Source: an uncultured Gemmataceae bacterium (lineage in GTDB: Bacteria > Planctomycetota > Planctomycetia > Gemmatales > Gemmataceae). From it: a DNA stretch of 64,000 nt. Shown here one piece after another: positions 43,974 through 52,115 of the stretch. The notes under the pieces were generated by a model. That model saw only the letters and a list, made by a program, of their open reading frames with translations, ran no database searches and was not told the origin of the DNA. Both the position numbers and the translations under genes were made by a program. Location of the stretch: positions 1 to 64,000 of the forward strand of contig CALDUY010000003.1 in the NCBI GenBank assembly GCA_937923405.1, given 5' to 3'. Positions within the stretch are counted from its first letter, which is position 1, and the number at the start of each line of letters is the position of its first letter.

Positions 43974-45731
43974 TTAGCGTGGCTGTTTGAGTCGCTCGCG
44001 GACCAACTCGGGGAGATACTTCACTGGCAAAGTGCCGTGAGCCAGCACCGCCTCATGATACCGTCCCAGATCGAACGCTTGACCTTGCTCGCGTTGGATC
44101 TGTTGCCGCAAGTTATAGAACGCCATCCTTCCAACGAAGTAGGTGGAAAGCTGACAACTCTGTTGCTTGGCTCGGGAGATTTTGCCGACCGCCTCACCCT
44201 CGGACTGAAACGACTGCTGCACGAGCAATTCCATCGCTTCGGCGTCAGTCATGCCGGTGCAGTGCATCTTGTGATCGAGAATAGCGTTGGCGACCGCGCG
44301 AAGGTAGAACTTCAGCTGATTTAGCCGTAGGGCCAAATCGCCGTCGCCGTAGCCCTGGTCGAGCATCATCTGTTCAGTGTAGACCGCCCAGCCCTCGGCG
44401 AAGATGCCCGACATCAGTACGCGACGAATGAACGACGGATGCCGATTGGAGTACTCCAGCTGGACATAGTGTCCGGGATAGGCTTCGTGGATGGTGAGGA
44501 TCTGCATCATGTGCCGGTTGTACTCTTCCAGAAAACTCTGCTGGCGGCGTGCGTCCCAACTCGCCGGTGGCGGACTGATGGCGTAGTAGCTGGCCCCTTT
44601 GGGATCTAACGGCGGAGCGGGATCGAGATAGGCCACGCTGTAGCCACGACGAAACTCCGGCATCTCGACGATCTTGCAGCGGTCGGGGGTGGGCAGCCGG
44701 AGGATGTCGTTTTTGGTGATGAAGACCTTGATCTTCTCGGCCCAACGCCGAGCCTCGTCGGTTAGTTCGCTGGCTTTGCCGTGATCCTGATTCAGCACGT
44801 CCAGCACTTGAGTGATGGTCTGGCGTCGGCCCTCGGCATCGTCGGGAGGTAACGGTTGGCCCGGATGCGTCTTGTGCCATAGTTGCCGGGCAATAACATA
44901 CATTTCCCCCCGCACACGGGCAAATTCGGCCTCGGCATCGCGTAACACTTCGTCGGCACTGCGGCCCGCGTTGAGTTCAAGGGGCAACTTGGCGTAAAAC
45001 CGCTCCTTGCCCAGCCGCCACTCGCCGGTCGCTTGGGGCATCAGGGTCTTCTCTAGCCAGGTCTGATACTCGCGGAGCACGGCCACGGCCCGACGACAGG
45101 GTTCTCGGAGTCGGCTGGTCGTCGGACTCTCTCCCGACAGTTCGTAGATGCCGGTTTCGTAGAAGGCGATCGCGCCTCGGTTCTGCTGAATGGCGGTCTC
45201 GACAAGTTCCCGAGCGGGTTTGTTCAAACTGGTCTTCGCCGCCGCCACGATCCGTGGAAGCTGATCGATGCGCGAGGCGGCATGCTTGACGTTGGTCTCG
45301 CGCGGTAAAGTCGATTGAGCAAAAAGAAGATATACACTATCTGTCAAATACACATTATAGATACGCGGATCGATCTCGAACGGGCGGGTGTTCTCCACTC
45401 CCCAGAGGTTGTACTTCAGGTCATGCTCGAAGATCTCGTAGTCGATCTGGCCGGAGCGAGTCAGCTTGGCTCGGTCGATCTTGCGCGGCAACTCCTCCAG
45501 CGTTTTGCGCCAACGGGCAGCCCAGCCAGCGCGGGCTTTCGGCGATACGTCGTCCAACTCGCCGTCGAAGCGATGATCGCCCAGCCGGGTGGCCTCTAAC
45601 GGTCGGCTGGCAAACTCATCGTCGAGATACTGCTTGAACAGCGCCGTCAATTTCTCATCCTCGCTCATGTCCCGACGCATTCCCAAGGCGACCAACGGCA
45701 CCAAACACGTCACCAGTAGTAGCACGCGCAT
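43974..45731 (-). CDS. Exported DUF885-family metallohydrolase-like protein
   Basis: The 585-residue protein has a signal peptide (MRVLLLVTCLVPLVALG). It is a full-length DUF885 protein with the HExxH-like variant IHEAYPGHYVQLEY, GWAVYTEQMMLDQGYGD and RAKQQSCQLSTYFVGRMAF. Members resemble zinc-dependent carboxypeptidases (M32-like helices) and may be peptidases. It starts 1 base after the stop of the ATP-grasp gene, so it ends that operon. Confidence 0.87.
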   Translation of the reverse strand: MRVLLLVTCLVPLVALGMRRDMSEDEKLTALFKQYLDDEFASRPLEATRLGDHRFDGELDDVSPKARAGWAARWRKTLEELPRKIDRAKLTRSGQIDYEIFEHDLKYNLWGVENTRPFEIDPRIYNVYLTDSVYLLFAQSTLPRETNVKHAASRIDQLPRIVAAAKTSLNKPARELVETAIQQNRGAIAFYETGIYELSGESPTTSRLREPCRRAVAVLREYQTWLEKTLMPQATGEWRLGKERFYAKLPLELNAGRSADEVLRDAEAEFARVRGEMYVIARQLWHKTHPGQPLPPDDAEGRRQTITQVLDVLNQDHGKASELTDEARRWAEKIKVFITKNDILRLPTPDRCKIVEMPEFRRGYSVAYLDPAPPLDPKGASYYAISPPPASWDARRQQSFLEEYNRHMMQILTIHEAYPGHYVQLEYSNRHPSFIRRVLMSGIFAEGWAVYTEQMMLDQGYGDGDLALRLNQLKFYLRAVANAILDHKMHCTGMTDAEAMELLVQQSFQSEGEAVGKISRAKQQSCQLSTYFVGRMAFYNLRQQIQREQGQAFDLGRYHEAVLAHGTLPVKYLPELVRERLKQPR

Positions 45732-45732
45732 G

Positions 45733-46776
45733 TTACACTCTCGTTACGTAGAGTAGTGATCCATCGGGAGCGAACGTCACCTCACCCGGAAGGTAGTCTA
45801 TGGGTTCGCCCCTCTCTCCTGCCAGCAATCGCAGCATGGTGAGCATGAGATTCTGTTGTGTCAGGCGTCGTAAGCCAACATAAGAGGTCGTTAAACGCGG
45901 GTTTATTTCCACGACGACTCCTGAAGTTGGATCGGCGAGCAGCAGATCCACACCGACGTAGCCGTGAAGTCCAGACACCGAGGCCACGGCACGCTGAGCC
46001 AGCTCAATCGCCAAGGGCTGCAACTCTGGCGACAGCGGCAGCCGACCTCCACAATATTGAAAAGAGTTATTGTGAATCTTGATTCTCTGAATGGCGGGTC
46101 GCAGTGCGACCTTCTCTTTCGTTCCGCAAAGAAGAGCCACACTGGCAGCGATGGCTCGCCCCTCACCCCATAAGGGTTGAACGATCGTCGAAACTTGCCC
46201 CCTCCCCTCGACCCCCTCTCCCCCAGGGGAGAAGGGAGCCAACCGGCATGGCGATTTATGTCGTTGCGTTATTTTCTTGTATTCTACCCCATTCTCGATC
46301 AGAAAAGTATCTATTGCTCCGGCTCCGTGGCGCGGCTTGACCACGGCAGGGAACCTCACCGGACAGGGGGCGTTCTCGACCGCGTGCGTTTCCACCGTGG
46401 GCACGCCACATCGCCCTAGATGCTCGGCGAGTTGTAGCTTGTCTGCCGTCAGCCGAATCGCCTCCGGCGTGGGACTGAGTAGCTGCTTTCCCTCTTCAAG
46501 TACCCACTCGGCTCGACGTGCGAGAATCTCGTCAAACTCCGGGGCGATCACCAGTGCGGCATCGCATTCAGCCAGCAGTCGGCGAAAGATTTTCTCCTCG
46601 TCCGCCCCGCTTTCTGCGTCCAGGAACGGCATAGAATGTACCGTCACCCCCGGACAGTCGGCCAGATCCGCAAGCACGGCATCGAGCATGGCTCGGCCTT
46701 CACGGGCCAGCGACGCTGCTTCGGGTTGGTCAGCCATTGCCCCCGTTGAGAGATACTCATAGACGAAAATGCGCAT
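45733..46776 (-). CDS. ATP-grasp ligase, possibly MfnD/tyramine-glutamate ligase-like
   Basis: The 347-residue ATP-grasp enzyme has MRIFVYEYLSTG at the start. Nucleotide-binding segments include LTADKLQLAEHLGRCGVPTVET, FPAVVKPRHGAGAIDTF and GVDLLLADPTSGVVVEINPRLTTSYVGLRR, with metal ligands in VEINPR. The beginning and end resemble archaeal MfnD-type ligases, which would connect it to methanopterin-linked C1 metabolism known in planctomycetes; this is inference. A palindromic repeat encodes an extra loop at about residues 178-195 (APFSPGGEGVEGRG). It sits 4 bases after trpC and 1 base before DUF885. Confidence 0.72.
   Translation of the reverse strand: MRIFVYEYLSTGAMADQPEAASLAREGRAMLDAVLADLADCPGVTVHSMPFLDAESGADEEKIFRRLLAECDAALVIAPEFDEILARRAEWVLEEGKQLLSPTPEAIRLTADKLQLAEHLGRCGVPTVETHAVENAPCPVRFPAVVKPRHGAGAIDTFLIENGVEYKKITQRHKSPCRLAPFSPGGEGVEGRGQVSTIVQPLWGEGRAIAASVALLCGTKEKVALRPAIQRIKIHNNSFQYCGGRLPLSPELQPLAIELAQRAVASVSGLHGYVGVDLLLADPTSGVVVEINPRLTTSYVGLRRLTQQNLMLTMLRLLAGERGEPIDYLPGEVTFAPDGSLLYVTRV
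46195..46243. repeat. Palindromic repeat copy inside the ATP-grasp gene
   Basis: CCCCCTCCCCTCGACCCCCT followed by CTCCCCCAGGGGAGAAGGGAG is a member of the C-rich palindromic family. In the gene's frame it reads SPGGEGVEGRG and leaves the reading frame open. Confidence 0.62.
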
Positions 46777-46780
46777 GACC

Positions 46781-47578
46781 TCAGCCGCCGTTCTCCGTCA
46801 CGCCGCGCAGTTCGCGTAGTTTGGCTCCGATGTCGCCGGCCCGCATCAGCGTTTCTCCAACCAGCACGGCACGAACGCCCCTGCTGCGTAAGCGTTCCAC
46901 ATCGTCGCGGGTGCGAATACCGCTTTCGCTCACCAGGCAGACGTGCGAGGGGATGTATCGCGCTAGTTCCAAAGTATGCTCCAGTCGAACCTCGAACGAA
47001 CGTAGGTCGCGATTGTTGATGCCGACCAGTGTCGCGCCCGTGGCGAGTACGCGTTCGAGATTCTCCGCGTCGTACAGTTCGACCAGGGACTGTAGGCCTA
47101 GTTTGCGAGCCTCGTGAAACAGATAATTCAACTCTCGATCAGGAAGAATCTCGGCGATCAGCAACACGCAGTCAGCTCCGGCCAAGCGAGCTTCGAGTAA
47201 TTGATACCGATCGAGGATGAAATCCTTGCGCAACAACGGCACATCCACAGCGGCGCGGATCTGCTGAAGATAGCTGAGGTGCCCCTGGAAGTAGCGAGTA
47301 TCGGTCAAGACACTGATACAAGCCGCGCCGTTCTCGGCATAGCAACGAGCAATCGCCACGGGGTCGAAGTCGGCGCGGATCACGCCTGCAGAAGGCGACG
47401 CCTTCTTCACCTCGGCGATGAACTCGATTCGGAACGGCTTGACCAGGGCGGCGCGAAAGTCGCGCACGGGAGGAGCATTGGCCAATCGTCGTTCTAATTC
47501 CGCAATGGGGACACGCTCTTTGGCCTCGTCGATTTCGATTCGTTTGTTCAGAACTATTTCATCGAGGATGGTCTTCAT
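46781..47578 (-). CDS. trpC: Indole-3-glycerol phosphate synthase
   Basis: A 265-residue (beta/alpha)8 enzyme with MKTILDEIVLNKRIEI, EFIAEVKKASPSAGVI (catalytic lysine), VPLLRKDFILDRYQLLEA, GINNRDLRSFEV and VSESGIRTRDDV. It closes the indole ring in tryptophan synthesis. The ATG at 47578 matches the family start; a longer frame to 47632 overlaps the upstream gene more deeply. It overlaps ruvX by 20 bases. Other trp genes are not in the window. Confidence 0.96.
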   Translation of the reverse strand: MKTILDEIVLNKRIEIDEAKERVPIAELERRLANAPPVRDFRAALVKPFRIEFIAEVKKASPSAGVIRADFDPVAIARCYAENGAACISVLTDTRYFQGHLSYLQQIRAAVDVPLLRKDFILDRYQLLEARLAGADCVLLIAEILPDRELNYLFHEARKLGLQSLVELYDAENLERVLATGATLVGINNRDLRSFEVRLEHTLELARYIPSHVCLVSESGIRTRDDVERLRSRGVRAVLVGETLMRAGDIGAKLRELRGVTENGG

Positions 47579-48041
47579 GGCGGTCGTTCCCATCCAGCGC
47601 ACCAGGGGTAGCCTCGAGCGGACAGCCCGCATCGAGATAGGCTTGCAACATCATCTGAGCGGCCACCTTGTCGCGGCGCTGCTTGCGGCGGCGGTGGGTC
47701 AGTCCCGCTTGCCACAACGCACTTTCCGCCATCACCGTGCTGAAGCGTTCATCGTAGAACGCGATCGGCAACGCGACTAGCTCCGCCAACCAAGCTCCAA
47801 AGCGTCGCACCTCCGCCGACTTAGCGCTCTCACGTCCGTCGAGATGGACTGGCAGCCCTAGCACGATACCGCCGATCTCCTCCCGTTCGACAAGGCTGCG
47901 GAAATAGTCGCCGTCCTGCTGGCGATTTTGGCGGTGTCGCACTTCGAGCGGAAAGGCCAGTTTTCGTTCCGGATCACTGACCGCCAGTCCGATCCGTTTT
48001 TGCCCGTAATCCACTCCTAAAAGTCGCGTTTTGGTCGTCAC
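47559..48041 (-). CDS. ruvX: Holliday junction resolvase-like RuvX/YqgF
   Basis: This 160-residue RNase H-fold protein has LGVDYGQKRIGLAVSD, GIVLGLPVHLDGRES, FYDERFSTVMAES and DKVAAQMMLQAYLD, all family motifs. YqgF proteins act in 16S rRNA maturation and possibly as resolvases. Its first codon overlaps the stop of manC (4 bases), and trpC overlaps its end. It is longer than the usual 138 residues by a short C-terminal tail. Confidence 0.93.
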   Translation of the reverse strand: MTTKTRLLGVDYGQKRIGLAVSDPERKLAFPLEVRHRQNRQQDGDYFRSLVEREEIGGIVLGLPVHLDGRESAKSAEVRRFGAWLAELVALPIAFYDERFSTVMAESALWQAGLTHRRRKQRRDKVAAQMMLQAYLDAGCPLEATPGALDGNDRHEDHPR

Positions 48042-49120
48042 AGGTAGCGATCCTGTCGGCGTTTCCGTAGTTCTTCAACAATCTGTTTGACTTCGCTTTC
48101 TCGCGAGCGATGGGCCACGAGGGTGCAGTCGCCATCTTGAATGATGAGCAGGTCTTCGACGCCCAGAGTGGCGATGAGTCGGCCCGCGTCGCCGACCACG
48201 ACGCAGTTTTTCGACTCGACTCCGAGATGTTCGCCCAGTACGGTGTTGCCTGTCGCATCCTGGGGATGCAGCCGCTCCACGGCTAGCCAACTACCGACAT
48301 CGTCCCAGCGATACGGTGCCTGCACGACCAGAACCTCCTTGTGATGCTCCATGACGGCGTAGTCGATGCTCACCTTGTCGATGGTCGGATACTCGCGATG
48401 TAGCACATTCACTCGCTCTGGAGTCGACCAAGCATCCGCAATGCGCTGAACGGCGTCGTACAGCCCGGGCCGCTGCTTCCGCAACGCTCCCAGGATAGTC
48501 GCTGCTTTCCACACAAAGATGCCACTATTCCAATAATACTCTCCCGAGGCAAGGTACTGCTCGGCCACGGCGCGGGCCGGCTTCTCCTTGAACAGGTTGA
48601 CCTGAAAGATGCCGACCCCCTGGCGTTGGGCGATTTGCTGGCCTCGGTGAATGTAGCCGTACCCCGTTGAAGCAAATGTCGGAGCAATGCCAAACGTCAA
48701 GATCGCGCCGGGATACTCTTGGGCCATCTGCTCGGCGACGTGGACCGCCCGTCGAAACTCTTGCACCGGCTCAATAATGTGATCGGCAGGCGTCACCAGG
48801 ATGACCGCATCTGGATCCGTGCGAGCAATAAGGGCGGCTCCCAGGCCGATGCACGGCGCGGTATCTCGCCCACATGGTTCGCCAACGAGATGGTCCTCGG
48901 GTAGTTGGGGCAACTGCGCCTTGGTTTCCTGAAGATAATCTTTTCCCGTGAGAATCCAGACGCGCTCAGGAGGAAGCACACAGGCTTCGATCCGATCGAA
49001 CGCCTGCTGCAACAGGCTGCGGTCGCCGGTCACGGTAAGAAACTGTTTGGGACGCACCTGGCGGCTACGAGGCCAGAATCGCGTTCCTCCCCCGCCTGCC
49101 ATAATCATCGCGTGCAACAT
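48038..49120 (-). CDS. manC: Mannose-1-phosphate guanylyltransferase
   Basis: The 360-residue nucleotidyltransferase has IMAGGGGTRFWPRSRQVRPKQF at the N-terminus, EPCGRDTAPCIGLGA, LVTPADHII, FKEKPARAVAEQYL and YYWNSGIFVWKA. It makes GDP-mannose for glycan synthesis. It lacks the C-terminal isomerase domain of bifunctional ManC proteins. The ATG is preceded by AAGGAGGTGAT, a full-length Shine-Dalgarno match, suggesting strong translation. It lies 27 bases after the UDPGP gene. Confidence 0.94.
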   Translation of the reverse strand: MLHAMIMAGGGGTRFWPRSRQVRPKQFLTVTGDRSLLQQAFDRIEACVLPPERVWILTGKDYLQETKAQLPQLPEDHLVGEPCGRDTAPCIGLGAALIARTDPDAVILVTPADHIIEPVQEFRRAVHVAEQMAQEYPGAILTFGIAPTFASTGYGYIHRGQQIAQRQGVGIFQVNLFKEKPARAVAEQYLASGEYYWNSGIFVWKAATILGALRKQRPGLYDAVQRIADAWSTPERVNVLHREYPTIDKVSIDYAVMEHHKEVLVVQAPYRWDDVGSWLAVERLHPQDATGNTVLGEHLGVESKNCVVVGDAGRLIATLGVEDLLIIQDGDCTLVAHRSRESEVKQIVEELRKRRQDRYL

Positions 49121-49147
49121 CGCATCACCTCCTTGCGTAGTCGCAAA

Positions 49148-50521
49148 TCACTGCAAATACCATTCGCCATCAAACCGGGTTCCAGCGAATACCTTGGTTG
49201 CCAACTCTTCGACATCGAGAGCATACAATGGGCTGATTTCGACTTTGCCGCCTGCTTCCGCACCGACCTGTTCGAGCCAATCGCGGGCCAGGGCCAGTAT
49301 CGCCGCCTCGACTGTGGCGGGAGAATCTTCCCCGCTGGCATTTTTTAACGGCGCGAACTCACTAGCTCGCGTGGTTTCGACGAGTAACCAGCGCTCCGCC
49401 GCCGGTAGAGTATCAAAGATGAACCGCTCGAACTTCAGGGCGTTCTCTTTCGGGGGATCGATCAGCTGTCCGTCGGCACCCAGACACGGGACCTTTTTCC
49501 GCGCGAGGTGGAACGGCAGTTTCTCCGGGTCACGGGTCATCTGTTCGAGAAAGGCCACATCAAACAGATGGATCGCCGGGTTGCCGGCCCATAGTTTGAG
49601 TTTCCCTTGGTCATCGGTGGCCAGGGCCAATTCTTCGGGCAAATCGGAGTACTCCACGATGGCACAGCGGCCATCCACGCGAGCAAAGACGCCGACTTTC
49701 TCTTGGGCACTGCGTTTGGCCACGACCTTGCTCGACACCTGCGACCGCGCGGCCAGGTGATGCCCCAGAAACTCCGGATCCCCAATTCGCACCAGAGGAT
49801 TATCGACCTGAAAATAAAAGATATGCTCGATCCCTCTACTCTTCATTTGTTCGAGCAGTCCGCTGCGGGCCAACGCCGTCAGTGTGCCGCCGTGACCATC
49901 TGGACTGAGAAAGAGCGACCCCGGAGATTCCAACAGCAGCCGGCCCGTGGCCAGATCCAACGCCGGCATCGTGCCTTGCTGAAAGAAAAACACTTCCTCC
50001 TTGGGCAGGCCGAACCACTGGTGCTGCTCGAAGAACCCGACCGTGTCGGTATGCGTTGCTGGGCTGGTCATGATGAGGAAGGGCACCGGCTGTCCGTAGC
50101 GCCGCGACAGAGCCAGCACCTTCTCGGCGTGAATCTGAAACAGCGATTTGCCGCTCAACGGTCCCACGGGATACATTCCTTTGGGCTGATCGAAGCCGAG
50201 TCGGCTGCCCTGTCCTCCAGCGACCAGCAGCACCGCGAGTTTGCCCTGACGCAACAACGCCTGTCCTTCGGCACGACGTTGTTCACGCTCCGGGGCGTCT
50301 GCCGGGATCACGGGCACTGGCTCAATCCGATCCGCCGATGGAGCCGCCTGGATCTTGTCGCGCTGTTGATACAGTCGTCTGAGTAGGGCCAGATCGATCG
50401 CTTCGAGTTGCGCCACCAAAGTGCGCTGTTGTTGCTCGGTCAATCGCTCCCAGAAAGCCAGAATATGCTCTTGCTCATAGCGACACAACAGCTCTTTTAA
50501 GTCCGGATATGGGGTAAGCAT
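49148..50521 (-). CDS. UDPGP-family UTP:sugar-1-phosphate uridylyltransferase
   Basis: This 457-residue eukaryotic-type UDPGP pyrophosphorylase has AGGQGSRLGFDQPKG (residues 101-115), LFQIHAEKVLALSR, SPDGHGGTLTALARSGLLE and FYFQVDNPLVRI. These match UAP1-like UDP-GlcNAc/UDP-sugar pyrophosphorylases, so it likely makes UDP-N-acetylglucosamine or UDP-glucose. The ATG at 50521 has GGGAG 7 bases upstream and is preferred over the TTG at 50545. manC follows, so nucleotide-sugar genes are grouped. Confidence 0.88.
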   Translation of the reverse strand: MLTPYPDLKELLCRYEQEHILAFWERLTEQQQRTLVAQLEAIDLALLRRLYQQRDKIQAAPSADRIEPVPVIPADAPEREQRRAEGQALLRQGKLAVLLVAGGQGSRLGFDQPKGMYPVGPLSGKSLFQIHAEKVLALSRRYGQPVPFLIMTSPATHTDTVGFFEQHQWFGLPKEEVFFFQQGTMPALDLATGRLLLESPGSLFLSPDGHGGTLTALARSGLLEQMKSRGIEHIFYFQVDNPLVRIGDPEFLGHHLAARSQVSSKVVAKRSAQEKVGVFARVDGRCAIVEYSDLPEELALATDDQGKLKLWAGNPAIHLFDVAFLEQMTRDPEKLPFHLARKKVPCLGADGQLIDPPKENALKFERFIFDTLPAAERWLLVETTRASEFAPLKNASGEDSPATVEAAILALARDWLEQVGAEAGGKVEISPLYALDVEELATKVFAGTRFDGEWYLQ

Positions 50522-50541
50522 GGCGAATCTCCCGCAGCAGT

Positions 50542-51321
50542 TCAAAAAGCGAATGACAGACCATCGTGAGCCAGCCGAACGTGCGGCGGTAGTTGGCTAT
50601 TGACGGTCTCGTGGTCGAATTCATGGCTCAAGTGCGTCAAATACGCCTGACGAGGGCGAAATTGCTCGATCACATCCAGTGCTTGATTGAGGCCAAAATG
50701 AGCGGGGTGCGGCTTGTATCGCAGGGCATCGAGAACTAACACGTCGAGATTTTCCAGGAACGGCCAGCTCGATCGCGGAATGTTGCTGACATCGGTGCAG
50801 TAGGCCACGTCGCGAATACGAAATCCCAGCACGCTGAAATGGGCGTGCTCCAGTGGAATCGGGGTGATCTCCTCGCCAAGGACGCAGAACGGTTCGGTGT
50901 CGATGCGTTCAAAGCGCAGCTTGGGAATGAACCCCGCGCTGAGGCTTTCGGCCTCGGGACCGAAGGCATAGGAAAAGGCCGTGCGAATTTTTCCTTCCAC
51001 CTCACCGGTGCAGAACAACGGCACTGAGTGTCCCAGATGTCGGGCCACCGGGCGGAGATCATCCAGTCCGAACAAATGATCGGCGTGATAATGCGTGAAC
51101 AACACGGCATGAATCACACTGACTCGCTCGCGAAGCAGTTGCAGACGTAATTCCGGCGGCGTATCGATGAGGATGTTGCCATGCGGCACGCGAAGCAGCA
51201 CCCCGACACGATAGCGTTGATTGTGTGGATCGCTGGACGTGCAGACGGGGCACTCACAGCCGATCATCGGTACTCCGACTGAGGTGCCCGTTCCTAAAAA
51301 GGTAAACGTCCGCCCTGCCAT
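50542..51321 (-). CDS. Metallo-beta-lactamase-fold hydrolase (PhnP-like)
   Basis: A 259-residue MBL-fold protein with FLGTGTSVGVPMIGC, a cysteine cluster CECPVC at 22-27, IDTPPELRLQLL, and the metal motif THYHADH (His77, His79, Asp81, His82). The cysteine pattern and start resemble PhnP phosphoribosyl cyclic phosphodiesterases, and the fold also covers lipoyl/octanoyl-associated hydrolases. The ATG at 51321 has GGAGGA 6 bases upstream. It is first in the minus-strand operon that includes UDPGP, manC, ruvX and trpC. Confidence 0.85.
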   Translation of the reverse strand: MAGRTFTFLGTGTSVGVPMIGCECPVCTSSDPHNQRYRVGVLLRVPHGNILIDTPPELRLQLLRERVSVIHAVLFTHYHADHLFGLDDLRPVARHLGHSVPLFCTGEVEGKIRTAFSYAFGPEAESLSAGFIPKLRFERIDTEPFCVLGEEITPIPLEHAHFSVLGFRIRDVAYCTDVSNIPRSSWPFLENLDVLVLDALRYKPHPAHFGLNQALDVIEQFRPRQAYLTHLSHEFDHETVNSQLPPHVRLAHDGLSFAF

Positions 51322-51414
51322 GCCGTTCCTCCGTAGAGGAGATCTAATACAGATCACGATACGATGGCAAGCGACCCCCTAGAATACTGGGAATTCGCTC
51401 ACGAGGGAGCAGCT

Positions 51415-52026
51415 ATGCGCGTCGGCATCTTTGGTGGAACGTTCGATCCGGTGCATCTGGGCCATTTGATTCTTGCAGAGCAGGCGCGGGACCAGAGCCG
51501 ACTTGATCAGGTTTGGTTTGTTCCCGCGCCGCGACCGCCGCAGAAAGACGGACAAGCCATCACTCGGTTCGAGGTTCGCGTCGAGATGCTCACGCTGGCT
51601 ATCGCGGGACATGCGGCGTTTCGTGTCGAGGAGATTGAGAAGGAGCGCACCGGACCAAGCTACACCGTCGACACCCTCCGGGAGTTGCACCGCCGCCATC
51701 CGGACAAACAATTCTTTCTGATTCTGGGCGGCGATGCTCTGGCCGATCTGCCACTCTGGCGCGATCCGGTGGGCATACTCGCTCAGGCAGGATTGTTGGT
51801 CATGGCCCGGCCTGGAACGACTCTCCTTAGTGCGGAGCAACTCCGTCAGCGACTTGGCACTGACATTCCGCTGTCACTAGAGGTACTCCATACACCAGCC
51901 ATCGATATTGCCAGCCGAGACTTGCGTCAGCGAGTACGCCAAGGGCGAACCATCCGCTATTTGGTGCCCAGCGCGGTTGAGGCCTATATCCGCGAGAAGC
52001 AGCTATATTTTGATCGATCTGCCTGA
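51415..52026 (+). CDS. nadD: Nicotinate-nucleotide adenylyltransferase
   Basis: The 203-residue NadD has MRVGIFGGTFDPVHLGHLIL with the HxGH motif, FVPAPRPPQK, FILGGDALADLPLW and the terminal ISRDLRQRV-like SRDLRQRVRQGRTIRYLVP. It adenylates nicotinate mononucleotide in NAD synthesis. The ATG at 51415 has GAGGGAG upstream; a longer frame from 51364 lacks support. It is divergent from the MBL operon across a 93-base spacer. Confidence 0.95.
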   Translation: MRVGIFGGTFDPVHLGHLILAEQARDQSRLDQVWFVPAPRPPQKDGQAITRFEVRVEMLTLAIAGHAAFRVEEIEKERTGPSYTVDTLRELHRRHPDKQFFLILGGDALADLPLWRDPVGILAQAGLLVMARPGTTLLSAEQLRQRLGTDIPLSLEVLHTPAIDIASRDLRQRVRQGRTIRYLVPSAVEAYIREKQLYFDRSA

Positions 52027-52031
52027 TTACT

Positions 52032-52060
52032 TTGGGCATCGAATAAACCTTTGTTAAAAT
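52032..52060 (+). promoter_or_regulatory. Candidate promoter of the HEAT/propeller gene
   Basis: TTGGGC at 52032-52037 and TAAAAT at 52055-52060 are separated by 17 bases and lie 56 bases before the ATG at 52116. The -10 matches consensus at 5 of 6 positions, the -35 more weakly. Confidence 0.4.
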
Positions 52061-52115
52061 AGCTTCAATTTGACGCTGCTATCCCGTGGCCCGATCCCGC
52101 GATCGGAGGTAGTCG

